Assembly: GCF_900108185.1 (NCBI RefSeq)
Contig: NZ_FNVA01000008.1
Span: 124,001 to 188,000 of the forward strand
Reading direction: 5' to 3'
Origin: Bryocella elongata
GTDB lineage: Bacteria; Acidobacteriota; Terriglobia; Terriglobales; Acidobacteriaceae
DNA length: 64,000 nt
Part shown: in pieces, positions 17,287-26,266 of the stretch
How positions within the stretch are numbered: the stretch's first letter is position 1
How the letters are laid out: each line of letters opens with the position of its first letter
The notes under the pieces: model-generated
Database searches by the model: none
What the model was told of the DNA's origin: nothing
What the model saw: the letters and a program-made list of their open reading frames with translations, nothing else
Made by a program: the position numbers and the translations under genes

Positions 17287-18676
17287 CCCCTCACCGCAGC
17301 CTGAGCTTCGCCGTGGTATCTCGACGCTTTCGGCGTTGGGGATCAACGTGATTGGGATGGTGGGTGTGGGTCCGTTCGTCACGCTTCCGCTGATTGTTGT
17401 GGCGATGGGCGGACCGCAGGCGATGCTGGGCTGGCTGCTGGGCGCAGCACTTTCGCTCTGCGATGGCATGGTGTGGGCCGAGCTGGGCACGGCCTACCCC
17501 GAGGCTGGCGGATCGTACGCGTATCTCAGCCATCTCTACGGCGAGAAGAAGTGGGGGCGGCTGTTCTCGTTCCTTTACGCATGGCAGCTGCTCTTCAGCT
17601 CGCCGCTTTCGATGGCATCCGGCTGCATCGGCTTCGCGCAGTACATCTCATTTTTTGTCCCGTCTTCCTCGCACGCATTCCTCTCGACGCAGCTTCTGGG
17701 CGTGCCCATCATCCTCAGCGGCCAGACACTGATCGCGATGGCTGCGGTACTCACTGCGCTGGCAGTGCTCTATCGCAGCATCGTGCAGATCGATAAGCTC
17801 GTTCGCTGGCTGGGCATTGCTGTCGTGCTGACGCTGCTGTTCATCACCTTCGCGGGCTTCACGCACTTTCATCCGCAGCTCGCGTTCGACTTTCCCGCAG
17901 GCGCATTTCATCTCGATCAGGCATTCTTCATCGGCCTCGGCGCAGGTCTGCTCGTCGCCGTGTATGACTACGGCGGCTACTACAGTGTGTGCTTCCTCGG
18001 TGGCGAGGTGCGGGAGCCGCAGAGGACGATTCCCCGCGCCGTTATTGGGTCGATCCTCATCTGCGCCACGCTCTATGTGCTGATGAACGTCAGCGTACTT
18101 GGCGTCATTCCATGGCGCGAGATGCTCGGCGAGCGCGGCCTGCACGAGCGCATGTTCATCATGGCCGTCTTCATCGAGCGGCTCTACGGCCACACCGCCG
18201 CAAGCATCATGGTGCTGCTCATCGCGCTGGCCGCGCTGTGCTCCATCTTCGCGCTGCTGCTCAGCCAGTCGCGCATCCCGTTCGCGGCAGCGCGCGACGG
18301 CAACTTCCCGCGCTGGTTCGCTGCACTGCATCCGAAGCACCGCATCCCGCAACATGCGCTGCTTGCACTCGGCGGCATGACCCTGCTGTGCTGCATCTTC
18401 CGCCTGCAGGAGGTCATCAGCACGCTCATCGTCGTGCGCATCCTCTTCCAGTTCCTGCTCCAGGGCATCGCAGTGATGTTGCCCAAGCATCGCCAACAAC
18501 GCAGGCTCCGCGGCTTCCGCATGCCGCTCTATCCCCTACCAGCTCTGCTCGCCATCGCTGGATTCATCTTCATCCTCATCTCAAGACCCAACTTCCATCG
18601 CGAAGTCCGCGTCGCTGCACTCATCCTCGTCGCCGGCGCAAGCGTCTACCTCGTGAGGCAACGACGGCGAGCATGA
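17276..18676 (+). CDS. APC-superfamily amino acid permease
   Basis: 466-residue integral membrane protein with about 12 hydrophobic helices. The first carries the APC glycine-rich helix (LSALGINVIGMVGVGPFVTLP) and the second helix region reads LGWLLGAALSLCDGMVWAELG. The ATG at 17276 overlaps the end of the lyase by 11 nt, a coupling that supports joint function. A proton-driven importer or exchanger of an amino acid or amine is the family expectation; in context it may take up the lyase substrate from the periplasm. Confidence 0.87.
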   Translation: MPSSPSPQPELRRGISTLSALGINVIGMVGVGPFVTLPLIVVAMGGPQAMLGWLLGAALSLCDGMVWAELGTAYPEAGGSYAYLSHLYGEKKWGRLFSFLYAWQLLFSSPLSMASGCIGFAQYISFFVPSSSHAFLSTQLLGVPIILSGQTLIAMAAVLTALAVLYRSIVQIDKLVRWLGIAVVLTLLFITFAGFTHFHPQLAFDFPAGAFHLDQAFFIGLGAGLLVAVYDYGGYYSVCFLGGEVREPQRTIPRAVIGSILICATLYVLMNVSVLGVIPWREMLGERGLHERMFIMAVFIERLYGHTAASIMVLLIALAALCSIFALLLSQSRIPFAAARDGNFPRWFAALHPKHRIPQHALLALGGMTLLCCIFRLQEVISTLIVVRILFQFLLQGIAVMLPKHRQQRRLRGFRMPLYPLPALLAIAGFIFILISRPNFHREVRVAALILVAGASVYLVRQRRRA

Positions 18677-18882
18677 CCGACGCTGAGAAGTCGTGCGTCC
18701 AGGAGGCGGTCGCGATCGTGGGCCTACTTCGGCCACCTCGCAGGACACCTCCACCCGCACCTTCAGCCCGTCCCTCTGTCACGCAGTGGAATATCCACTG
18801 TAACTATGGAGAATTCAGCGTCTCCTCGCGGAGCGGCGCATGGCGTGTATTCTGGCACCAGTTTTGGTCCTGCGGAGAAAGA

Positions 18883-19110
18883 ATGGACAAATCTCTACGT
18901 CGTCAACAGTCCTTTCTATTGAGGATGCCGCCGTCTCAGAAAAAGAAGCTTATTGAAATTGCAAAGGAAGAGGGAGTCTCTGCAAATCATCTGATCTGCC
19001 TCGCCCTGGCAGAGAAGTTAACGCGGATGGAGAGGGTAACCGCGCCGACGCCTCAACCTGCCGGGTCCAATTCTGGCAACCCCGGGCCGTCGATGCTTCG
19101 GAGAGCCTGA
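18883..19110 (+). CDS. Small ribbon-helix-helix-like protein
   Basis: 75-residue protein with GGAGAAAGA just before the ATG at 18883. The core LLRMPPSQKKKLIEIAKEEGVSANHLI fits the beta-strand plus two-helix pattern of HicB/Arc-like RHH proteins, followed by a basic helix and a Pro/Ser-rich tail. No partner toxin is adjacent. DNA binding is inferred from the fold pattern only. Confidence 0.65.
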   Translation: MDKSLRRQQSFLLRMPPSQKKKLIEIAKEEGVSANHLICLALAEKLTRMERVTAPTPQPAGSNSGNPGPSMLRRA

Positions 19111-19231
19111 TAGGTACAGGGCGCTCTACTATTGGGTGCGTTCGTCTCGAGGCGCGGGAGCGCGGCAAGTCTTGGTGGCTGCGCTACAAAGTAGTGGGGT
19201 CGACACGAGCATCGAGAGTTCGACGAAGACT

Positions 19232-19633
19232 TCACTCTGTGCTCTGGGCTTCAGGAGCAGGATTGTTCGCCGCCCAGGCAAGAAGCTGCTCAGGATGAAT
19301 GGGCTTCGCGACGATGTCGAAGTGGTGTCCCTGGCTCTCTGCAAACTCAAGCAGTTCCGCGGTGGAAGTGTGGCCGGAGAATAGCGTCAGACGACACCCA
19401 GGGCACTCGGCTTTGAGCAGGATGGCGAAGTCAATCCCGTTCATCCTTGGCAATCGCACGTCGATGATCGCGAGGTCAGGGGGCCAGTCCTGGATCACCG
19501 CATGCGCTTCTTCAGCAGAGTAGACGCCTCGTGTGACATATCCCCGGGCAGAAAATATGGTCACCAGAGTGTCGGTGATGACTCGTTCGTCGTCGACGAT
19601 CAACACCCGCTGGAGTTGGTGCATCTGAAGCAT
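19232..19633 (-). CDS. Single-domain response regulator
   Basis: 133-residue stand-alone receiver domain: acidic pair in VLIVDDERV, phospho-acceptor in AIIDVRLPRMNG, switch residues LFSGHTS and Lys in VAKPIHPEQL. No output domain follows. The start at 19633 has AGAGGT upstream. It is divergent from the XRE/S24 regulator; no histidine kinase is near, so it probably serves in a phosphorelay or as a phosphate-dependent protein partner. Confidence 0.86.
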   Translation of the reverse strand: MLQMHQLQRVLIVDDERVITDTLVTIFSARGYVTRGVYSAEEAHAVIQDWPPDLAIIDVRLPRMNGIDFAILLKAECPGCRLTLFSGHTSTAELLEFAESQGHHFDIVAKPIHPEQLLAWAANNPAPEAQSTE

Positions 19634-19778
19634 TGAAGCTACCTCTCGCGAGTGCCTTCGAGGTCCCTGTCTGTCACGGCAACCCAACTGCAGGTTCCGG
19701 GAGCGAACGATCTTCGTCGGTTCCGCACGTAGCTTCTGGGACGCTGATACGATACCTGCTGTTGCTCGCATGTTGCTG

Positions 19779-19794
19779 ATTTCATTGATGAAAT
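19779..19794. promoter_or_regulatory. Perfect palindrome, candidate operator of the S24 regulator
   Basis: ATTTCAT-TG-ATGAAAT, a perfect 7-2-7 inverted repeat 34 bp before the S24 regulator ATG and in the shared region with the divergent receiver gene. LexA/CI-like regulators usually bind such palindromes in their own promoter; binding here is inferred. Confidence 0.5.
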
Positions 19795-19828
19795 TGCATG
19801 TGTGAAACAGCCATGATTCGCAGGCCCT

Positions 19829-20641
19829 ATGCTAAAGCACACAACACCCAGCACGGAGTGGATCGGCCCGATCCGGAGCCTCCTGGACGAACTCAGCCTG
19901 TCTCAAGCTGATTTGGCCAGTCGATTGGGTGTTTCGCGGGCTACCGTCACTCGATGGATCAAGGGGAGCCACGAACCTACCAGCGCATCCTACCTGGCGA
20001 TGGGAAACCTCCTCGGCCATCCCAAGGGAGGCTACTTCTGGGAACGGGCCGGGGTTGATCGTTCGAACTTCCCCGACACCAAGCTGCAATCGACGCTCTC
20101 GTCCTTGCGAGTGAATCTCAGGGACTTTACCCTTGTGTCGGGCATGAAGCTGACGCGAGGGATCGTGGAGAGCAAATCGAACGCTGTTGTCCTCCCTCTC
20201 CTGAACATTGTGGCGTACGGGGATCGCGTACCTCCCGGACCGCATGTCACCCTGGCGCAGGCTGAGGTGCTGGACGTGCTGATGGCGCCGCTTAGCTGGT
20301 GCGCTCATCCCGAAAAGATGCTTTGCATGCAGCTCGTTGGCGACTCGATGTCGCCGCTCATCCCGCCGAACTCAGTCATCGCCGTCGATACCGGTTTGAA
20401 TGACCGAGCGCAGTTGGACAAGAAGCTGGCTGTGTTTTCTCACCGAGATCTGGGCTTCAAAGTGGCCCGGCTTCAGAGGCTCCCGGCCTCCGACATTCTG
20501 ATCTCCGCCAACCATACGTATCTTCCGGTCGACGTCACCGATCAATCCAAGTGGAAGGTGGTCGGCGCAGTTGCCTGGTGGGTCTCAAAGGATGCCTTGC
20601 CTCACGCGGCCGAGAACAGCAAGCCTGCTTCCGGGACATAG
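19829..20641 (+). CDS. XRE-type HTH regulator fused to S24 peptidase domain
   Basis: 270 residues. The N-terminal helix-turn-helix (about 16-65, SQADLASRLGVSRATVTRWIKGSHEP) is joined to a C-terminal LexA/CI-type S24 domain (about 120-255) with the nucleophile in VGDSMSPLI (Ser173) and a plausible general-base lysine in GFKVARLQRL (Lys211). Such proteins are self-cleaving repressors of prophage, SOS or stress genes. The usual Ala-Gly or Cys-Gly cleavage pair is not obvious. No phage genes are nearby. Neighbouring divergent receiver-domain gene and the palindrome at 19779 suggest a small local control circuit. Confidence 0.87.
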   Translation: MLKHTTPSTEWIGPIRSLLDELSLSQADLASRLGVSRATVTRWIKGSHEPTSASYLAMGNLLGHPKGGYFWERAGVDRSNFPDTKLQSTLSSLRVNLRDFTLVSGMKLTRGIVESKSNAVVLPLLNIVAYGDRVPPGPHVTLAQAEVLDVLMAPLSWCAHPEKMLCMQLVGDSMSPLIPPNSVIAVDTGLNDRAQLDKKLAVFSHRDLGFKVARLQRLPASDILISANHTYLPVDVTDQSKWKVVGAVAWWVSKDALPHAAENSKPASGT

Positions 20642-20923
20642 CCAAAGGGACAATCTGTCACAGGCCTCTGGAAAGCTTCCGGGGCGCTCGCGTAGCGCGA
20701 TCTGGCCAGGGCCGCATCGGTGATGCATTGCAGAGGCGCCTGGCGCCATACATGGAGCCACAGACGAGATGGCGGCGGCGTGAAGAGTGATTGTGGGAGT
20801 CAATGCTGCCAACGACAGGCTTCACCGCGTCATGAGGAATCCAGCGTAGGCATGGACCAGAGACCAAAGGACTACCCCTTGATTTCTCGCAGGGTAGCCC
20901 TCTGTTGAGCAGTCTCGGTTCGC
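20642..20923. other. Intergenic region without a supported gene
   Basis: 282 bp between the S24 regulator and the convergent phosphodiesterase. Only a loose inverted repeat near 20874-20896 (CTACCC...GGGTAG) that could be part of a terminator; nothing else recognised. Confidence 0.4.
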
Positions 20924-21748
20924 TTAGTGTGTCGTCAGGTTATGCTGCTTGAGCCACTGCGCGAGTTCGGCGGGGCGGTTGGTCTGGATACCCGCGGCGC
21001 CAAGGTCGATGGCCTTCTGCCACGTCTCCGGGGTGTCCGCGTCGCCGAGACGGTCGACAAAGATCCTTGCGTTTGCCGCCTTGGCACATGCGATCACCGG
21101 ATCTTTGAAGTCGCTTGCATCGAAGGCGAGTACCTGTGGCTGCATGGCGCGCACCATGAGCCTGCATACGTCCGCGCTCATCGCTTCGGGCATCACGCGC
21201 AGCGTGGGGCGAATCTTCTTCACCTCATATAAGAAGAACGGATTGCCGTAGATCACAACGTGATCCTGCATGTCGTGCTTCACGATGGTGTCGACGAGCT
21301 GTTGTGGGTCCGCGTCCTTGGTGTCGACGTAGACGTTGATCTTGCCGTGGGCGAGATCGAAGGCCTCATCCAGCGTCGGCACCTTGGTGCTGGCAAACTC
21401 GGGCGAGAACTTCACCCCCGCATCGAGGGAGCGGATTTCGTTGAAGGTGTGCTTTTGGACTTCGCCCGAACCGTTGGTGGTGCGATCGAGCTTGCTGTCG
21501 TGAAGCAGAATGAATTTGCCGTCAGAGGTGGTGCGGACGTCGAGCTCGAAGTAGTCCGCGCCGGCGTCGATGGCGGCCTGGAATGCCGGCAGTGTGTTCT
21601 CCGGATGATGCAGGTGCTCACCGCGATGGGCGATCACGCGGATCTTCCCATCGTTGCTCAAAGGTTGCCACGCTGTTTGAGCGTGGGATGCGGCCCCGGC
21701 CGTTGCCAGCAGGGCGAGTAGATTCATCGTTGCAATGTGAATGCGCAT
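20924..21748 (-). CDS. Glycerophosphodiester phosphodiesterase, exported
   Basis: GDPD-family TIM barrel of 274 residues that hydrolyses glycerophosphodiesters to glycerol-3-phosphate and an alcohol. Seen: VIAHRGEHLHHPENT with His41-Arg42 and Glu50, ELDVRTTSDG (Glu68, Asp70) and LLHDSKLDRTT (His83). A signal peptide precedes (NLLALLATAGAASHAQ), so it acts in the periplasm. The ATG at 21748 is preferred over an upstream ATG because of the signal peptide. It follows the receptor gene by 34 bp on the same strand; the pair likely scavenges phosphodiesters or lipid head groups. Confidence 0.92.
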   Translation of the reverse strand: MRIHIATMNLLALLATAGAASHAQTAWQPLSNDGKIRVIAHRGEHLHHPENTLPAFQAAIDAGADYFELDVRTTSDGKFILLHDSKLDRTTNGSGEVQKHTFNEIRSLDAGVKFSPEFASTKVPTLDEAFDLAHGKINVYVDTKDADPQQLVDTIVKHDMQDHVVIYGNPFFLYEVKKIRPTLRVMPEAMSADVCRLMVRAMQPQVLAFDASDFKDPVIACAKAANARIFVDRLGDADTPETWQKAIDLGAAGIQTNRPAELAQWLKQHNLTTH

Positions 21749-21782
21749 GGTTCTGCTCTTTCTCTTGATGATCGTTCGGTTG

Positions 21783-24700
21783 TTAGAAGCGCAGGCGGCC
21801 GACAAGCAGCAACATGCGTGGGTCCTTCGCTCCGGTCACTGTGCCGAAGTTGGAGCTCGTGATGTTGGTTCCCAGGCCGGAGAACTGCGGATGATTGAAG
21901 GCGTTATGGGCGTCGACACGTACAGAGAAGGCCACGCGCTCCCAGATGGGGAAGTCCCGCTGAAGGCTGATGTCCCACACGTTCTGCCCAGGGCCATAGA
22001 GCGCGGCACGCGGCGCATTGCCGAGCGTGTTCGCAGGCGTAATCGCGAAGGCCGAAGTGTTGAACCAACGGGACACCGTGCGTGAGCCCCGCGACAGATC
22101 CGGATTGCCCACCTTGGTCACATACTGTCCGCCCGAGAAGATACCGAGCTGGTTAGATTGCGAGATGAAGTAGGGATACCCCATCTGAAATTGTGCGATC
22201 GCGCTCACCTTCCAGTGCCCGATGATCTGGTCGATCGCGCGCTGGTGAGTGAGGTACTTTCCGCCCGCACCGACGGGCAGCGCCTCCACCAGTGAGAGCG
22301 AGAAGCGTTGAGGGATGTTGGTCATCGCCGTGCCCCACTGGGCGTGCAGGTTGTAGTAGTTCTGCACGGGGGCCGCGTCGGCTCGCGAAGGGCCATCAGC
22401 ATCGTCAAGGGTATTGGCCCAGGTGTAGGCGCCACGCACGGAGAGACCGCTGGTCCAGCGATGGCTCACCGTGGCATACAGCGCCGCGTAGGAGGAAGCG
22501 CCACCGTTCACCATGTCCGAGACGGTGAGGAACTGCGGATAGGGCCGAAGGCTCTGCGCTGTGCTCAGGCCAAAGCAGCAGCCTGCGGAAGGAGCGATCT
22601 GGTTGCTGGGCAGCGTTACCGGCAGGTGCACGCCATGATTTCCTGCGTAGTCGACCTCGACGACCCACTCGTGTCCCAGGTTCTGCTGGACGCTAAGTTG
22701 CCACTCCTGCAGATACGGTAGCGTGGCCTTCAGCGGAAGCTGTGTGGGGCTGGAGGAGGGCTTGGTGAGGCTCGAGGGAATGAGCGGTGTTCCGTTGGGG
22801 CCGACGTTCGGGCTGTACGAGGGAACACCCTGGTCGAGCTGGAAGGGCGCGGTCACGCCCGGGTTCGAGCTTTGGAAGCTGACCGCTACCGTGGACGCCG
22901 ACGTGAGCCCGGCGGTGCCGTAACCGATGCTGGGCAGCTCATAGATGCCATAGCCGCCGCGCACCACCGTGTTGGTGAATGCGTGATAGTTGAAACCCAC
23001 GCGAGGCAGGATGCCGGTATAGACGTTCGGGATCAGGCTGTGCGGCGCTCCGTTGTAGCCTGCAAACTGGATGCCGCCCATCTTGCCCGTCGTCGCGTCC
23101 GTGATGTTTGGGTTGAAGGTGTACATGTTGTTGTGCACCTCGGAGAAGGGACCATCGAACTCATAGCGCAGACCGAGGTTAAGGGTCAGCTTCTGGGAGA
23201 GGCGATAGTCGTCCTGGATATAACCCGCGAAGTAGTTGAGGTTCTCGTGGAATATTGTGTCCGTGGTGTTGATGCTTGCACTGGCGGGCAGACCAAGCTC
23301 GAGATCGACGATGCCAAGTCCGGACTGGCCTCCGGTCGTCGAGAAGGTGCCCGAGAAGCCATAGCTGCCGGAGAGCACGCCCGGGGAGTAGTTGCTGTAG
23401 GCGTAGCGCATGAACTCTCCGCCTACCGACAAGGTGTGGCGGCCGAACTGCATCGCGATCGCATCGTTGATGATGATGTGACCGTCGCGTGTCCTTGAGT
23501 ACGAACCTGCACCGAAGCTTGCAAACTGCGTGGTCGAGATGCTGGGAAACTGTGTAAGCGGCACGCCCTGCAGGCCGATGGCTGAGGCTGGCGCCGGTTG
23601 CGGCGAGCTGAAGTTCACCTCCGACACGTAGCCGATGCGGGCCTCGTTCGAGAAGCGCGGCGAGAAGATGTGGCTCCACGAGATCTCGTAGTGGTCGTCG
23701 ACCCAGCCGCCCGTAGCGGAGGTGTTCGCAGCGTTGGGAATGTAGTTCACCGCATCGTTGGTCGGGCCATCGCGCGAGAACTTCGCCCAGATGTGGTCAT
23801 AGTCGGAGGCGTTGAAGTCCACGCGATCCGCGTTATAGAGATAGCTGCTGTGCGAGACGGGGTTGACGCAATAGTTGTTTGTTACCGAGCCCACCGTATA
23901 GCTGCAGTTGGGCTGCGGAAAGAACGCGAGGATGTTCATGCCGACGGGATCGAGCCGGGTCTTGGGGATGATGTTGCCCGCAAAGGCCGTACGGCTGATC
24001 TTGCCGTTGGTGACAACGGTGGAGTTGGGGTCGTAGATCGTAGGCGTGGTGCCGCCCAATGCCGAAGAGCCGGAGAAGTCGCCGGTGCGCTCCGCTGCCG
24101 TGGGCACGTTGGTATTCAGCGTGTTCGCGGAGTTGTTGAGCGTGTCTTCCCAGTCCGTGAAGAAGTAGAGGCGATGCTTGCGTCCGTCGAAGACGTGGGG
24201 AATCCACACTGGACCGCCGATCGAGCCTCCGAAGTAGTTGAACGACTGTGCCGGAACGACGGAGCCAGGCGCCGTGAAGTACCCCAGTGCGGTCAGGTTC
24301 TGCGAGTTGTAGGACTCGAAGAGCGAGCCGTGGAAGTGATCCGAGCCCGACTTGGTGGTCGTCAGGATGGCGCCGCCACCGCTTTGGCCATACTGCGCTG
24401 AGAACGGAGCCGTGAGCACCTGCAGCTCCTCGGTGGAGTCCGGCGTGGGGATGAGGCCATACGTTCCGTCGACGCCCATGTTGCTGGGCAGGCCATCGAT
24501 GATGATTGGGCTGGAGACGGGACGTCCTCCACCGAGAGAAAGGTTGTTGACGTTGGAGTAGTCCTGGCTGGTGCTGGAAGCTCCCGCGAAGGTCTTGGTC
24601 AGCAGGAACTCGTTGGCTCCCTTGGAGCTGGTCGTTTCGGGCAGGTCGATCAGCTCGGCCGTGCTGAGCTCACCACCGATCTGCGAGTTGGTGGTGTTCA

Positions 24701-25151
24701 GCGCATCGGCTGCGCCACTGACTGTCACGACCTCGGTTGCCGCGCCTGGCTTCAGCACCGTATCTACAACCAGTTCCTGGTTCAGGACCAGGTTCTGAGG
24801 TTGCGTCACGTACTGTGCAAAGCCATCATGTCCGAACCGCACCGTATAGCTGCCGGGCTTCAGGAACGAGACACGGTAGGTGCCGGCGTGGTTCGTCGAG
24901 GTCTTGTACTCGGTCTGTGTGCTGTTCTCGTGGACCGTCACGGTGACATCCGCGACCACAGCTCCATCCGAGTCCTTCACAATGCCGCTCACGGAGCCAT
25001 AGAAGGTCTGGGCATGGATCGCGGCGCTCCCCACGAGCACCGCAAACATCACGACAGAACCCAGGACGATCCGGCTCGCGCGTAGGACTCTGCCTGACAG
25101 ACGCCAGGAAGAGCCACGGAGAAGCCGGAAGACAGAAACAGCGCAATTCAT
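21783..25151 (-). CDS. TonB-dependent receptor, Oar-like, with carboxypeptidase-regulatory-like domain
   Basis: 1122-residue outer-membrane receptor. The start at 25151 has GGAG about 6 nt upstream and gives a basic N-region, a hydrophobic segment (IVLGSVVMFAVLVGSAAIHAQ), the regulatory-like domain (FYGSVSGIVKDSDGAVVADVTV) and the plug (INTTNSQIGGELST-type region, then GGRPVSSPIIIDGLPSN). The barrel ends LLLVGRLRF with terminal Phe. First gene of a pair with the exported glycerophosphodiesterase. Divergent from the DeoR regulator, which may control it. Confidence 0.91.
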   Translation of the reverse strand: MNCAVSVFRLLRGSSWRLSGRVLRASRIVLGSVVMFAVLVGSAAIHAQTFYGSVSGIVKDSDGAVVADVTVTVHENSTQTEYKTSTNHAGTYRVSFLKPGSYTVRFGHDGFAQYVTQPQNLVLNQELVVDTVLKPGAATEVVTVSGAADALNTTNSQIGGELSTAELIDLPETTSSKGANEFLLTKTFAGASSTSQDYSNVNNLSLGGGRPVSSPIIIDGLPSNMGVDGTYGLIPTPDSTEELQVLTAPFSAQYGQSGGGAILTTTKSGSDHFHGSLFESYNSQNLTALGYFTAPGSVVPAQSFNYFGGSIGGPVWIPHVFDGRKHRLYFFTDWEDTLNNSANTLNTNVPTAAERTGDFSGSSALGGTTPTIYDPNSTVVTNGKISRTAFAGNIIPKTRLDPVGMNILAFFPQPNCSYTVGSVTNNYCVNPVSHSSYLYNADRVDFNASDYDHIWAKFSRDGPTNDAVNYIPNAANTSATGGWVDDHYEISWSHIFSPRFSNEARIGYVSEVNFSSPQPAPASAIGLQGVPLTQFPSISTTQFASFGAGSYSRTRDGHIIINDAIAMQFGRHTLSVGGEFMRYAYSNYSPGVLSGSYGFSGTFSTTGGQSGLGIVDLELGLPASASINTTDTIFHENLNYFAGYIQDDYRLSQKLTLNLGLRYEFDGPFSEVHNNMYTFNPNITDATTGKMGGIQFAGYNGAPHSLIPNVYTGILPRVGFNYHAFTNTVVRGGYGIYELPSIGYGTAGLTSASTVAVSFQSSNPGVTAPFQLDQGVPSYSPNVGPNGTPLIPSSLTKPSSSPTQLPLKATLPYLQEWQLSVQQNLGHEWVVEVDYAGNHGVHLPVTLPSNQIAPSAGCCFGLSTAQSLRPYPQFLTVSDMVNGGASSYAALYATVSHRWTSGLSVRGAYTWANTLDDADGPSRADAAPVQNYYNLHAQWGTAMTNIPQRFSLSLVEALPVGAGGKYLTHQRAIDQIIGHWKVSAIAQFQMGYPYFISQSNQLGIFSGGQYVTKVGNPDLSRGSRTVSRWFNTSAFAITPANTLGNAPRAALYGPGQNVWDISLQRDFPIWERVAFSVRVDAHNAFNHPQFSGLGTNITSSNFGTVTGAKDPRMLLLVGRLRF

Positions 25152-25453
25152 AAGGACTCCAGATCTTGAGTTCGCAGCAGAAGAGAAACGGGTGAAGAGA
25201 GTTCCATGCCCACGTCGCACGCCAGGCATGAACCATGGGGGATTGCGAAGGGCGATCAAGATGCGATGGGTGTGACCCTACCAAGCGAATGTGAATAACG
25301 GACAAAATGGAGCTGTGTTTATGTGAATTATTTTCACAACTTCGCGATCTTCATTCTTCGGGCAATCTTCAGGCGCAACGAGCGATCGTTTGCTACTCCA
25401 GCCTTGAATGGCCTCTATAATCTCGGTATCTTCATGAGGATGGGCGCACCGCT
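25152..25453. promoter_or_regulatory. Divergent control region between receptor and DeoR genes
   Basis: 302 bp. Contains a perfect inverted repeat TGTGAA-TTATT-TTCACA at 25322-25338, and the direct element ATGTGAATAA/ATGTGAATTA at 25289 and 25321, 32 bp apart (about three turns). A consensus -10 TATAAT at 25416-25421 lies 33 bp before the DeoR start; its -35 is not clear. Candidate DeoR operator. Confidence 0.5.
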
Positions 25454-26215
25454 ATGAGTGAGAGCAACGAACGTTCCCGGCTCGATTCGATCCTGCAGAT
25501 GTTAAAAGTGAACACTTCTGCGTCGATCGCGGAGATCGCGGAAGCCTGCCACGTGTCACAGATGACCATCCGTCGCGACCTGCAGAAGCTGGTGGAGGCT
25601 GGCCAGGTGATCCGCATCCCAGGGGGCGCGCGCATCGAGCATTGGCGTGGTGCGGAGCGTAGCTTCTTCGAGCGCTTGCAGAAGATGTCGCATGCCAAGC
25701 GCAGCATCGGTGCGGCGGCCTGTGCGCTGGTCTCGGATGGCGAGTCGGTGGTGCTGGACTCTGGAACAACGACGCTCTATGTGGCGAGGGAGCTGCGGGC
25801 TCGCCGCAACATCGTGGTGTTCACCTTCTCACTTGCCGTTCTCGAAGAGCTCACGTCAGCTGAAGGGATTCGCGTGGAACTCACCGGTGGCGTCTACCGC
25901 TCCAGCAGCCACGACCTGATCGGCCACGCAGTCGGCAAGAGCCTGACCTCCATCTTTGCCGATACGGTCATCTTTGGCGCGGCGGCCATCTCCTTTGCCC
26001 GGGGTGTGATGGTGCACGATCCGGACGCGCAGCATGAATTGCTGCGGGCGGGAAAGCGCCGCATCCTTGCTGTAGACAGCAGCAAGATTGGCACCGAGGC
26101 TACCTATCGGCTGTGCGGCATCGAGGAATGCGATCTCATCCTGACCGATAGCGGAATTTCGCCCGATGATCTGTCGCGGCTTCGCCGCATGACGCAGGTC
26201 CAGGTGGCGGACTGA
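25454..26215 (+). CDS. DeoR/GlpR-family transcriptional regulator
   Basis: 253-residue regulator. N-terminal winged HTH (about 6-60, ASIAEIAEACHVSQMTIRRDLQKL) has the family signature of DeoR proteins, followed by the sugar-phosphate-binding DeoR C-terminal domain (VVLDSGTTTLYVARELRAR, with SGTTT as phosphate-binding loop). Usually a repressor released by a phosphorylated sugar. The next gene, 51 bp downstream, is a sugar kinase whose product would be a natural effector. Confidence 0.92.
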   Translation: MSESNERSRLDSILQMLKVNTSASIAEIAEACHVSQMTIRRDLQKLVEAGQVIRIPGGARIEHWRGAERSFFERLQKMSHAKRSIGAAACALVSDGESVVLDSGTTTLYVARELRARRNIVVFTFSLAVLEELTSAEGIRVELTGGVYRSSSHDLIGHAVGKSLTSIFADTVIFGAAAISFARGVMVHDPDAQHELLRAGKRRILAVDSSKIGTEATYRLCGIEECDLILTDSGISPDDLSRLRRMTQVQVAD

Positions 26216-26266
26216 CCCTCAGGATTCATCTTCCATCCACAGCGATCCTGTAACCTCAGCGGGCGA

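Noticed and set aside
17989-18882. Extended N-terminus for the RHH-like protein
   Set aside because: Overlaps the permease out of frame; the real start at 18883 has its own ribosome site.
19110-19231. A further small gene after the RHH-like protein
   Set aside because: No ribosome site or plausible protein between 19110 and the receiver gene.
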